From NCBI GenBank assembly GCA_900473205.1, contig UCLB01000021.1:1-59519 (forward strand): a stretch of 59,519 bases of DNA, in the 5' to 3' direction. Positions within the stretch are counted from its first letter, which is position 1. Each line of letters begins with the position of its first letter. The notes under the pieces were generated by a model. It made no database searches, was not told where the DNA came from, and was given only the letters and a program-made list of their open reading frames with translations. The stretch comes from Hyphomicrobiales bacterium. Its GTDB lineage: Bacteria; Pseudomonadota; Alphaproteobacteria; Rhizobiales; Rhizobiaceae. Shown piece after piece: positions 37,513 through 45,591 of the stretch. Made by a program: the position numbers and the translations under genes.

Positions 37513-38374
37513 TGTGATTTCGATCGCCAGCGGGCCGTTCTCGGCCCGCATCCGCCCCGCCTGGGGTGGGCGCATGACGCATCTTGCGCATGCGGAGTTT
37601 GGCGATCTTCTTGTACCGACCACGTCAGATGTTTTTGATCCGTGGAACTGGCCGAAGGCAGGCGCCTATCCACTGTTCCCCTATCACAACAGGCTCTATG
37701 ACGCACGCTTCACCCATGCCGGAGAGCAGCACATCGTCCTGCCGCACCCGGCACTAGGGCAAAATGCCATGCACGGCCCGTCACATCGCCGCCCTTGGCG
37801 TGTGGTCAGTCAGTCATCGGATCGTGCGGTGCTGGCACTGGCTTACGACGCGGATGATGAATGGCCTTTCTCTTTCGAGGCGCAACAGGCTTTCTCCCTC
37901 ACGCCAGAGGGGCTGACGGTGGAACTCATCATCACCAATCGCGCTGAAGTTTCAGCCCCCGCCGCCATTGGCTGGCATCCCTATGTGTCTGCAAGTCTGG
38001 ATCGGGAAGCATGGACAGATGCGCAACTGGCCTATCCCCTGGATGAGAAAGATGTTCCCACCGGAGCGTCTCCCGTGGCCCGCACAATGCGGGATCTTCC
38101 GGCGACATCCGGCTACACGAAGCATCTGACCAGCTGGTCCAACGCGCAAATTCTCTTGAATGATGGTTTTTCGCTCAGCATCGAGGCAGATCCGGTTTTG
38201 AACCATCTCGCGGTCCACCGCACCGAGACCTATCTCTGCATCGAGCCTGTTTCGATGGCAGCCGGAACGCTGAGCCTGCCCGAACATCAGCGTGCCGCTC
38301 TCGGCCTAAAAATGCTCGATCCCGGCCAGACCCTCAGCGGGCGCATAAGGCTCTGCATCGAGCATGCGTCCTGA
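37499..38374 (+). CDS. Aldose 1-epimerase (galactose mutarotase family)
   Basis: A 291-residue mutarotase-like protein. Conserved points: FPYHNRLYDARF with the substrate Asn-Arg, HGPSHRRPW with the first His, IGWHPYV with the second catalytic His, and CIEPVSM with the catalytic Glu region. The ATG at 37499 overlaps the dehydratase gene by 14 nt, and a GTG at 37514 is an alternative; neither has a strong ribosome binding site, suggesting coupled translation. It would interconvert anomers of the sugar imported by this operon. Confidence 0.85.
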   Translation: MPSPDVISIASGPFSARIRPAWGGRMTHLAHAEFGDLLVPTTSDVFDPWNWPKAGAYPLFPYHNRLYDARFTHAGEQHIVLPHPALGQNAMHGPSHRRPWRVVSQSSDRAVLALAYDADDEWPFSFEAQQAFSLTPEGLTVELIITNRAEVSAPAAIGWHPYVSASLDREAWTDAQLAYPLDEKDVPTGASPVARTMRDLPATSGYTKHLTSWSNAQILLNDGFSLSIEADPVLNHLAVHRTETYLCIEPVSMAAGTLSLPEHQRAALGLKMLDPGQTLSGRIRLCIEHAS

Positions 38375-38380
38375 TACCAA

Positions 38381-38566
38381 CTACGGCGCGACGGACGCGC
38401 GCAAATCTTCACCCGATTCAGAATCCGGCTCGCCAGCGGGGTGGGCAATCAGCACTTCGTAGCTTTCAGGCAGTTCTGCCGCCTGTTCACTGTTCATGAT
38501 GCCGTAGGGGATCATGGTGCCATCGCGGTCCGGCACGGAAACTTCGACCAATGTTTTCTGATTCAC
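38381..38566 (-). CDS. Small acidic protein of 61 residues
   Basis: Unrecognised small soluble protein, beginning VNQKTLVEVSVPDRDG. A GTG start at 38566 is preferred over an ATG at 38596 because AAGGA lies 8 nt upstream of the GTG. The N-terminal half looks folded (MIPYGIMNSEQAAELPESYEVLI); the end is Glu/Asp/Ser-rich. It ends convergently 6 bp from the epimerase gene. A near-consensus EcfG-type promoter lies upstream. Confidence 0.65.
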   Translation of the reverse strand: MNQKTLVEVSVPDRDGTMIPYGIMNSEQAAELPESYEVLIAHPAGEPDSESGEDLRASVAP

Positions 38567-38652
38567 AGGAGTAGTCCTTATTATGCGAGGAATCAAAAAG
38601 CCGCGCTTCGGACCCCAAGTCTAAGGCCCGTTACGCTGCATTCAGCACATCT

Positions 38653-38677
38653 AATGTTTTCGCGGACTCGCGGTTCC
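38653..38677 (-). promoter_or_regulatory. Degenerate EcfG-type promoter of the 61-aa gene
   Basis: Minus strand: GGAAC, 16 bases, CATT; the -10 differs from CGTT at one base. It points at the small gene, about 87 bp from the start codon. Confidence 0.4.
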
Positions 38678-38714
38678 CGGAAATATCAGCTTTGACGTTT
38701 TCGTGATGAAATGG

Positions 38715-39101
38715 TCAGGCATTCGCGGTGCGGCGGGCGGGCACGCGGTTGTTCACCAGCCGGGCGACTTGCTGCGCCAGGCTCGTGGGAAGACATGGCT
38801 TCTGACAGAAAGCGGAGTCGGGATAGGCTTCTTCCAGCGCCCGGCCGTCGGCATGGCCGGAGTGGAAAACGAAGGGAACATTGGTTTCCCGAAGGCGGTC
38901 GGCCACCGGAAACACATCACCATCGGTCAGGCGAACATCAAGAATGGCGCAGGTCGGCACATTCTCATCGAGGTAGGACAGAGCTTCGGCTGTGCTGGGA
39001 AATGGTCCTGCCACGGTCCAGCCCTCATCTTCGAGAGTCATCTGGATATCCATTGCAACGAAGATTTCGTCTTCCACCAGCAAAACAGTCTTATGCGTCA
39101 T
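38715..39101 (-). CDS. Single-domain response regulator
   Basis: A 128-residue stand-alone receiver without output domain. Acidic pair in VLLVEDEIFVAM, phospho-acceptor Asp in CAILDVRLTDG, Thr/Ser switch in VFHSGHAD and Lys in FCQKPCLP. Its ATG overlaps the kinase stop by 11 nt, showing translational coupling with the large CheB/CheR-HWE kinase. It probably carries phosphate from that kinase to another partner, or acts as a phosphate sink. Confidence 0.92.
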   Translation of the reverse strand: MTHKTVLLVEDEIFVAMDIQMTLEDEGWTVAGPFPSTAEALSYLDENVPTCAILDVRLTDGDVFPVADRLRETNVPFVFHSGHADGRALEEAYPDSAFCQKPCLPTSLAQQVARLVNNRVPARRTANA

Positions 39102-42100
39102 GTCGTACCTTGATCTGCATCGTCAGGGTGTGCGTCAAGCTTGCCCCGTCCACTTCGGTTGCAACGGCGCCACCCAGTTGCTTGGCGGCGCTTGTCAGGA
39201 GCACTGTCCCAAATCCAGCCGCTCCCGGCGCCTCAACGACCTCAGTGCCGATTTCGTTCCAAACCAATTTGATTGTGTGGTCGCTTTCCTGCCAGTTGAT
39301 GCGCAATTGCCCGCCCGCTTTGCCCAGTACGCCGTGCTTCAGCGCGTTGGTGGACCACTCATGCAAGATCAGCGTCAGCGGCGTAATGCAGTTCACCGCA
39401 ATCAGAAAATCGCGACCCTCGACATCTATGGAAGCGTGCCTGTTATAGGGCGTGAGGATCGTGTCGATCAGCTCATGAATATGAACCGCAGAAGTGCGCT
39501 TCTGGTTGGATGCCAGCGAATGCGCGCTGCCCAGCGCCAATATTCGCCCTTCGACATCCTCCACCAGACTTTTGACGCTGTCATGCTTGCGCGCTGCCAT
39601 GCGCAAAATGCCACCAATCATCGCAAACAGGTTTTTGACGCGGTGGTTCATTTCGTTGAGCATCAGCTCACGCGCTTCGGAAAGCTCATGCTCTGGCGTC
39701 ACATCGACACTGACGCCGATGATCCGCACCGGCTCGCTGTCTGCCACATGCCGGGCAAATGTCTTCAGCCATCTCGGCTTGCCATTGAGGCCGGTGATAC
39801 GCGATGTCAGCTCAAAACCCGTATGGTCGTCAACGGCAGCATCCAGCGCTTCGCGCAGCTGCTGCCGATCCACATCGTTGAAGTTTTGCAGCACCGCCTG
39901 CAAGGCAGGCCTTCCGTCGCGGGTCTGAAGCAGCTCCATCGCCGCCCCACCCAGCACGAACTCGCCACGGTCCGGCAGATATTCCCACACGCCAATGCCC
40001 GCTGCCTCGATGGCAAGCTCATGGCGCTCCTGTTCGGCGGCCAGCTGGCTTTCGACGCTCAGCGCATGCGAAATATCCGTCATGACGATGGTCGCGCCAT
40101 CAATCGCGCCATCGGCGGTGCGATAGGGCAGAATGCGCAGCGAGAAAGTGCGTTCCTGCTCCCGGTCCATGACGGTCTCGTTATATTCCGTACCATCGGC
40201 CATGACGCTTTGGACGCGCGATGTGAAATCCAGAGACGGAAAACGGCTCGCGACATCAGAAAGAGGCCGCCCGCGATCCGTCGGCTGCAACGGAAAAATC
40301 GCAGTCGCCGCGCGGGTGTAGGAGCGCAGTCGCATGCCCTTGTCCAGCACGATGACGGCCAGACTGGTGGAATCGAAAAAGTTGCGCAGGTCGGTATTGG
40401 CAACGGTTACCTCATCGACCTTGGTTTTTAACTCGTCATTGACGGTCGTCAATTCCTCATTGGTCGATTGAAGCTCTTCGTTCATCGACATCATTTCTTC
40501 GTTGGAACTCTTCAGCTCCTCATTGGCCGTTTCCAACTCTTCCGTGGCAGATCTCAGCCGGTATTTCGCGGACCGCAACTCCCGCTCCAGCGCTTCGACG
40601 TGGCCGTTGCCCGGCTCCAGCTCGATGAGATCGCTGGGCTCCAGCGGCGTGAATTGCGAGGATTCGTGAAACACGATCAGAAACGCATTCTCTTCCAGCG
40701 GATCGCAGATGATTTCCGTCTTCAACGCACCGAAATCGGTGACGACATTCACATTGCGCGCAACAACCCGCCGCTTTTCCGTCCGCGCCTGCCGAACCAG
40801 CGCTCCCAGCTGCTCTTTCACACCGGGACGCGCCAGCGTCGCCGCGCTCGTCTCGTTCACGCCGGAAACCGGAAATTCAAAAAAGCGGCTTAATCGGCCA
40901 AAGGCAGCAACGATCTGCCCGTCGCTGTCCAGCACCACGCTCGCTGGCACATAGCGCTCCATCAGACGGCTGGTGGCAAGCTGCTCGATGCTGTCGGAAA
41001 CCGCAGGCGCTTCTGCCCGTGAGATGGCCGGACGGCGATCATGCCGCTCTCCAGGTAGCGGAATGGGATAGCTGGGGGAGCCCGGCAGCCGCTCGAACAG
41101 CCTTGCCTTTTGGTCGATCACGGCAAACACGCTGTCGAAACGGCCAACGCTTTCAGATGAACCGAGAAACAGAAAACCGCCGGGCCGGATGGCATAGTGC
41201 AGCAGCGGCATGACCGTCTTTTGCAGCTTGTCATCGAAATAGATCAGCAGGTTCCGGCAGGAGACCAGATCGACCTTGGAAAATGGCGGGTCTTTGATCA
41301 AGCTGTGACCGGAAAAGCGGATCATATCGCGAATCTGGCCGATGAAGTTGAACCGCTCCTTGTGGGGAATGATGTAATATTCCTGCAATTCCTGCGGAAT
41401 ATCAGCCAAAGACGCGATGGGGTAAGAGCCTTCGCGCGCAATCTTCAACATGCTTTCATCGATGTCGGTCGCAAAAATCTGCACGTTGCAAGGCAGGTTC
41501 AGCCTGCGTGCCGCCTCCGCAAACAGAATGGCAATCGTATAGGCCTCTTCGCCGCTGGAGCAGCCGGGCACCCACACCCGCACGCCATCTTCGCTGCCCG
41601 CTGCATCCTGCATCAGGTTGGTGATGGCCAGTTCATTCAGCACATCGAAGGAATGCCGGTCTCGGAAGAACCGCGTTACATTGATCAGCAGATCACGAAA
41701 CAGCGCATCACATTCGTCATGGTCGGTCTGCACGCGTGCCAGATATTCATAGCCTTTGCTGATACCAAGCACATGCATGCGGCGCTCCACGCGGCGCACG
41801 AAGGTCGTCTGCTTGTAACCGGTAAAGTCATGGCCAATCGTCCGCCGTAGCGCGGTGCAAAGATCATCGACGATATCGGCAACCTTCGAGGCTTCTCGCT
41901 TGTCGCCGCCCTGGCTTCGGCGGAAAAAGAACCCGCCAATGCAGGAGAGAATATTTTGCGGCGGCTGCACGAAATCGACAAGGCCGGTGCCGGTCGCAGA
42001 AACCGGCATGCCGTCATATTTCGCCGTCGAAGGCTCCTGCACGACACAAAGCCCACCATTTTCCTTGATGGCGCGCAGCCCCGTAGACCCATCGGCACCG

Positions 42101-42501
42101 GTGCCGGACAGAATAACGCAGGCGGCATTCGCTTGCTGGTCGTTTGCCAGCGAAATGAAGAAATCGTCGATGGGTCGGCGCAGGCCCCGCGGCTGGGCGA
42201 AGTCGTTGAGGACAAGCCGCCCCTGTTCGATGCTCAAGCCCTTGCCGGGTGGAATGATGAAGACCGTGTCGGCCTCAATTGCTTCTCCACCCTCGCATTG
42301 GCGAACGGTCAGTTGCGTATGACGGTCCAGAAGTTCCGCCAGCATGCTTTCGTGGTGTGGGTCCAGATGCTGGACCACAACAAAAGCAAGACCAGTCGGC
42401 ACTTCCGCCGGGCTTAACATTTCACGCAACGCTTCCAGACCACCGGCAGAAGAGCCGACGCCGACGACGGGTACGGGATGAACACTAGAATCCTGAGGCA
42501 A
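39091..42501 (-). CDS. CheB-CheR-PAS-HWE histidine kinase fusion
   Basis: A 1136-residue soluble sensor. Order: CheB methylesterase-like domain (1-190; GSSAGGLEAL, VVQHLDPHHESM, SGTGADGSTG), CheR methyltransferase-like domain (about 210-480; RDRHSF, VPGCSSGEEAYTIAIL), a long coiled coil (about 650-720; ELKSSNEEMMSMNEELQSTN), two PAS regions (about 720-930), and a C-terminal HWE/HisKA_2-type kinase with phospho-acceptor His in NEMNHRVKNLF and an ATPase N box HEWSTNALKHG. The start is TTG, with AAGGA 7 nt upstream; no ATG fits. HWE kinases often feed the PhyR-EcfG stress pathway. It is flanked by a LOV-protein gene and a receiver gene on the same strand. Confidence 0.9.
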   Translation of the reverse strand: MPQDSSVHPVPVVGVGSSAGGLEALREMLSPAEVPTGLAFVVVQHLDPHHESMLAELLDRHTQLTVRQCEGGEAIEADTVFIIPPGKGLSIEQGRLVLNDFAQPRGLRRPIDDFFISLANDQQANAACVILSGTGADGSTGLRAIKENGGLCVVQEPSTAKYDGMPVSATGTGLVDFVQPPQNILSCIGGFFFRRSQGGDKREASKVADIVDDLCTALRRTIGHDFTGYKQTTFVRRVERRMHVLGISKGYEYLARVQTDHDECDALFRDLLINVTRFFRDRHSFDVLNELAITNLMQDAAGSEDGVRVWVPGCSSGEEAYTIAILFAEAARRLNLPCNVQIFATDIDESMLKIAREGSYPIASLADIPQELQEYYIIPHKERFNFIGQIRDMIRFSGHSLIKDPPFSKVDLVSCRNLLIYFDDKLQKTVMPLLHYAIRPGGFLFLGSSESVGRFDSVFAVIDQKARLFERLPGSPSYPIPLPGERHDRRPAISRAEAPAVSDSIEQLATSRLMERYVPASVVLDSDGQIVAAFGRLSRFFEFPVSGVNETSAATLARPGVKEQLGALVRQARTEKRRVVARNVNVVTDFGALKTEIICDPLEENAFLIVFHESSQFTPLEPSDLIELEPGNGHVEALERELRSAKYRLRSATEELETANEELKSSNEEMMSMNEELQSTNEELTTVNDELKTKVDEVTVANTDLRNFFDSTSLAVIVLDKGMRLRSYTRAATAIFPLQPTDRGRPLSDVASRFPSLDFTSRVQSVMADGTEYNETVMDREQERTFSLRILPYRTADGAIDGATIVMTDISHALSVESQLAAEQERHELAIEAAGIGVWEYLPDRGEFVLGGAAMELLQTRDGRPALQAVLQNFNDVDRQQLREALDAAVDDHTGFELTSRITGLNGKPRWLKTFARHVADSEPVRIIGVSVDVTPEHELSEARELMLNEMNHRVKNLFAMIGGILRMAARKHDSVKSLVEDVEGRILALGSAHSLASNQKRTSAVHIHELIDTILTPYNRHASIDVEGRDFLIAVNCITPLTLILHEWSTNALKHGVLGKAGGQLRINWQESDHTIKLVWNEIGTEVVEAPGAAGFGTVLLTSAAKQLGGAVATEVDGASLTHTLTMQIKVRHDA

Positions 42502-42534
42502 ACATGAGTCCTTGAAATTTCAAAAGCTGAACGA

Positions 42535-43119
42535 TCAATAGGGGGAGTTTTGTTCCAGTTCCGCTAATGTCAGTTTTGCCTGTGCAATGGTGGTGGTTGA
42601 ATTCGCAATCGTGGCAAGCGTGCCCTCGATCATGATGTTGTGGTCGTCCAGAAGCGGTTTGATCTTCGCCAATGTGTCGCCAAGCTCGAGGTCATAGGCT
42701 TGCAGCAAATGTGCATGCGCACGGCTGACATCAAACTGCGACGCCAGAATATACCGCACCTGACCGGAGCCCGCCTTCAACTTTGACATGAAGAGCAGAT
42801 TGACGAAGGGCTGGTCGTCTTTTCGAAAATTGACGATAGGTGTGCGCACCGTTGCCGGCCCATCCGCCTCCAGAAATTCATGAATTTTGTCGCGTGCCTC
42901 ATCATTGGGCGCATGCGTGCCCTTGGGGCTGGTCTGCAACATCCGGCAGTTCCTGCCCACCACATCGCTGCTGTCATAACCCGTCAGCTTGCAGAAGGGC
43001 TCATTGACCAAAGCCAGATGATTATCGGCGTCCGCATGGGCAAGTGCCAGAGCAATGGATGATTTTTGGAAGAAATCCTGAAGCGGACGGTCAATTTCAA
43101 GCTGGGGCATATCGCTCAT
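42535..43119 (-). CDS. LOV-domain photoreceptor-like protein
   Basis: A 194-residue protein with one PAS/LOV domain (about 15-130) and a helical tail. The flavin-adduct motif is GRNCRMLQ with Cys58; the canonical form is GRNCRFLQ. Other LOV points present are NEPFCKLTGY and the FMN-contact segment FVNLLFMSKL with a conserved-type Asn and later Q in ILASQFDV. No output domain is attached. The stop is 33 bp upstream of the TTG of the CheB/CheR kinase, so blue-light input to that kinase is an inference from context. No strong ribosome binding site is seen. Confidence 0.88.
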   Translation of the reverse strand: MSDMPQLEIDRPLQDFFQKSSIALALAHADADNHLALVNEPFCKLTGYDSSDVVGRNCRMLQTSPKGTHAPNDEARDKIHEFLEADGPATVRTPIVNFRKDDQPFVNLLFMSKLKAGSGQVRYILASQFDVSRAHAHLLQAYDLELGDTLAKIKPLLDDHNIMIEGTLATIANSTTTIAQAKLTLAELEQNSPY

Positions 43120-43520
43120 CGTTCAAACGTAGGTATCGACTGCTACGATAACACGCTGTGTTAAAAAAGGCTCCGGCGAGGCAGGACAAGAATCCCGCTC
43201 CCACCAACCGCTTGGGCTTATTAGCACAGTATTGCGCAGCAAAATCAATGCGCACTGACTGGAAATCGACTGACTAACGTCATTGATGATTGTCAATTGT
43301 CCGTGCATTGACAGCAAATGTTAGTGATCCCAACGAAGGTTGGACCGTCCTCCAGAGGTTATGTGCTTATGCGAAACGGAGGCTACGAAAACTCGACACT
43401 AAACGCTTTGCCCTGATGGTAAAACGCTCGCAAAGCGGGTATTGGAACGTCTTTGAATTAACATCCGCCTCAACGATTTTCATCGCTTTCATACTATGCA
43501 TGTTGTTCTAGGGCCGTATT
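43120..43520. other. Non-coding stretch upstream of the LOV gene
   Basis: About 400 bp of lower GC. It holds a perfect 6-bp inverted repeat TAACAC-GCT-GTGTTA at 43149-43163, 30-45 bp upstream of the LOV start, a possible operator. A frame at 43290-43511 with TTG start ends in a hydrophobic stretch (STIFIAFILCML) but has no ribosome binding site, so it is not called. Confidence 0.45.
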
Positions 43521-44044
43521 TTGAAGATCAAGCATTGCAACCTTGAATATGATCTCTCACACATGAGTGGTCGAGTGCTTCAAATGGGCACCTGGATCGG
43601 GGAGAAGAAACATCTGGTACAAGCGGAGATCGAAATAAAATACTCCTGTTACTGCTATACGGAGTCATCTCTGACAGAACCGCCCGAAGGCATGTGGAGC
43701 GTTCGTGAAAGAAACGAGTGGCGCGTATTTGATATCCTCTGTCATTCGCTATCGGTAAACGCCCCGATCATCGTCGAAGCACTTATCCAAAATCCCAGTA
43801 AGCAAATTCAGAAAGTTTCCGGCAGGCATATTTCAAAGTATTCCAGCTCGGTTTGAAGGGCGTAAAACCGGGCGAGAAATATTATGTTTTTCTGAAGCTT
43901 GAGAAAACTTCGAGAGCTGGCGCGGCTGGTTTCCACCAGGTTAGGCTAAGCGTTGAAAGTGCATATCACAAAGACAATATCGTCGCCGGCAAATGGCGAC
44001 CGCCGTTCGGAACTGCAATCGAAGAAATTCTTGGGCTCAGATAA
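43521..44044 (+). pseudogene. Frameshifted hypothetical gene
   Basis: Two overlapping frames together look like one protein of about 170 residues. Frame A (43521-43856) contains YDLSHMSGRVLQM, EIEIKYSCYCYTE and WRVFDILCHSLSVNAPIIVEAL. Frame B, open from 43802 to 44044, continues with FKVFQLGLKGVKPGEKYYVFLKL and VRLSVESAYHKD. This order matches a small rhizobial hypothetical family that I know only by pattern (LSHL near the start, CHCFT in the middle, VESAY near the end). The frame change falls between about 43802 and 43830. The start is TTG without a good ribosome binding site. GC is lower than in the neighbours. A real single gene with programmed frameshifting, or two genes, is possible. Confidence 0.5.
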
Positions 44045-44046
44045 CC

Positions 44047-44078
44047 AAAAACTGGAGCAGCTAGGCCACTCCAGTTTT
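44047..44078. terminator. Hairpin with A-run and T-run, probably bidirectional terminator
   Basis: AAAACTGGAG, an 11-nt loop, then CTCCAGTTTT; a 10-bp perfect stem just after the broken gene. Confidence 0.7.
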
Positions 44079-44422
44079 GATAAAACCCGGCGCAACCAAG
44101 GCATAAAGCCCCACAGCCCTAGGCAAGTGCTTGACCATCAGGTCAAGGGTATCGTTACCATTTCCGAGCTAAGCCCGGCGAAGCCGATCTGCAACGACAC
44201 CGGCAATATGGATATTAAGGCGTCGAAAGTCAACGCTTGGTCGCTGCGCGTAACCCGCAAAACATCGCTGTTGGCGGTTGTTAAAGGTAGGACAAAAAGC
44301 GCAAATCAGATGGCGCAAAACTTAAGGTGCAGCGTAACACATTGCACACTTTATTGCGGTATCTTGGTGGCTCGTTTCAGCTGCGGTGTGCCAACTGCGG
44401 CAGGGTAAAGGGGCTTTCGGGG
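44079..44422. other. Gene-free stretch before the Flp pilin gene
   Basis: About 340 bp. A perfect 7-bp stem CTTGACC-ATCA-GGTCAAG lies at 44130-44147, possibly an operator. The open frame here has no similarity that I recognise, no ribosome binding site, and runs into the pilin gene in frame from 44327; it is not called. Confidence 0.4.
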
Positions 44423-44620
44423 ATGGCAGACAGGGCGGATTTTGTGGTGCAGAAGCTGTTTTCGCTTTATGCGGACCGGCAGGGTGCCACCGCCATCGAA
44501 TATGGCCTCATCATCGGCATCATCTCCATGGCCATCGTCTTTGGGCTGGGAAGCGTGAGAGACGGTCTGCTGAGTGTGTTCGAGATACTGGCGACGACCT
44601 TCGCCAACGCCATGGCGTAA
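44423..44620 (+). CDS. Flp/Fap-type pilin (orphan)
   Basis: A 65-residue type IVb prepilin. The leader ends at the G|ATAIEYG prepilin-peptidase site (about residue 20-27), followed by a single hydrophobic helix GLIIGIISMAIVFGLGSV. Length is typical. The ATG at 44423 matches the family N-terminus; AAGGGG is about 10 nt upstream. No tad/cpa assembly genes or prepilin peptidase are nearby, so it is a solitary copy whose product would need machinery encoded elsewhere. Confidence 0.9.
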   Translation: MADRADFVVQKLFSLYADRQGATAIEYGLIIGIISMAIVFGLGSVRDGLLSVFEILATTFANAMA

Positions 44621-44633
44621 GGCCGAAAACTTC

Positions 44634-45530
44634 CTATCGCTCATCCTTTGACGGCAGCGTTATCTCCGCCGTCTTCAGCGCGTCCGCAAGGCGCACCTTT
44701 GCGGAACCGGGCTTGAGCGGTTTTTGCTGGCTTTCATGTGGCGCCCATCCCGAAACATAGATGATCGAGAAGGTGGCGCGGATGCGGCCATCGGCATCGC
44801 TGTATTTTTCGGCGTAAAGTTCAGCTGCGCGCATGAAGAAGCGCCGGTTCAGCGGCTTGCGGCTGCGGCCCATCAGAGGGTTTGCCATGCCCATGGCGCG
44901 CAGGTCACGCATCAGCGGCAGAATGGAATCGTAGCGCACCGTATAGGTCTCGGCATCCGTCACCGGCAGGGCAAAGCCCGCCCGCTGCAACAGCGCTCCA
45001 ACATCACGCACATCGGCAAAGGGGGCGACGCGCGGGCTTGCGCCGCCGGTCAATTCCGCTTCCGCTGTCAGCAGTACGTCGCGCAGTTCCTGCAAGGTGC
45101 CGCTGCCGGGAATGGCGGCCAGAAACAGACCGTCGGGCTTCAAGGCGCGGCGAATCTGGATCAGCGTTCCCGGCGTGTCATTGGTCAGATGCAGCGACAG
45201 CGGCGAAACGATGAGATTGGCCGATGCCGGTTCCAGCGGCAATTCCTCAATAGGTGCTACCTGAAGGGCATCGCCTTCGGCTGCAAAAGCCGCGTCCGTT
45301 TCCACACGGGTCACGGAGCCGACCTTGCCGGTCTGCATCAGCCGCTGCGCCGTCACACCGGTCGCGCCATGCAGTTCGACTGCCGTATCGAAATGCCGCT
45401 CCACGATGGCGATGCGGTCCGCAATCTCTTCGGCTGCGATATCCAGCAGGAACAGCGCCTTGTCGTCTCTTGAACGCAAGGCGCGCTTGCGGTTTTTCTC
45501 AATCAGCGCCGGGTCGAAAACTATGTCCAT
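44634..45530 (-). CDS. SAM-dependent methyltransferase (BioC/NDUFAF5-like)
   Basis: A 298-residue class I methyltransferase. N-terminus DIVFDPALIEKNRKRAL and the adenosine-binding segments VELHGATG and IEELPLEPASANLIVSPLSLH match the alphaproteobacterial BioC-like/NDUFAF5 group, with LKPDGLFLAAIPG in motif III. Start taken at the ATG 45530; an ATG four codons upstream is equally possible and neither has a clear ribosome binding site. It is divergent from comF, a common order in Rhizobiales. Activity could be in biotin synthesis or in complex I arginine hydroxylation-like modification; sequence does not decide. Confidence 0.85.
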   Translation of the reverse strand: MDIVFDPALIEKNRKRALRSRDDKALFLLDIAAEEIADRIAIVERHFDTAVELHGATGVTAQRLMQTGKVGSVTRVETDAAFAAEGDALQVAPIEELPLEPASANLIVSPLSLHLTNDTPGTLIQIRRALKPDGLFLAAIPGSGTLQELRDVLLTAEAELTGGASPRVAPFADVRDVGALLQRAGFALPVTDAETYTVRYDSILPLMRDLRAMGMANPLMGRSRKPLNRRFFMRAAELYAEKYSDADGRIRATFSIIYVSGWAPHESQQKPLKPGSAKVRLADALKTAEITLPSKDER

Positions 45531-45591
45531 GCCGTGGTCCATCCAAACTTTGCTGTCGCAAAGGCACCCGTTCGCGCCTATTGTCAACTGC

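Noticed and set aside
43444..43469. GGAAC followed by CGCC after 17 bases
   Set aside because: No TT in the -10 box and no gene start properly placed downstream.
43290..43511. 73-codon frame with hydrophobic end
   Set aside because: TTG start without ribosome binding site, no similarity recognised; a 31-residue version from ATG 43416 is equally unsupported.
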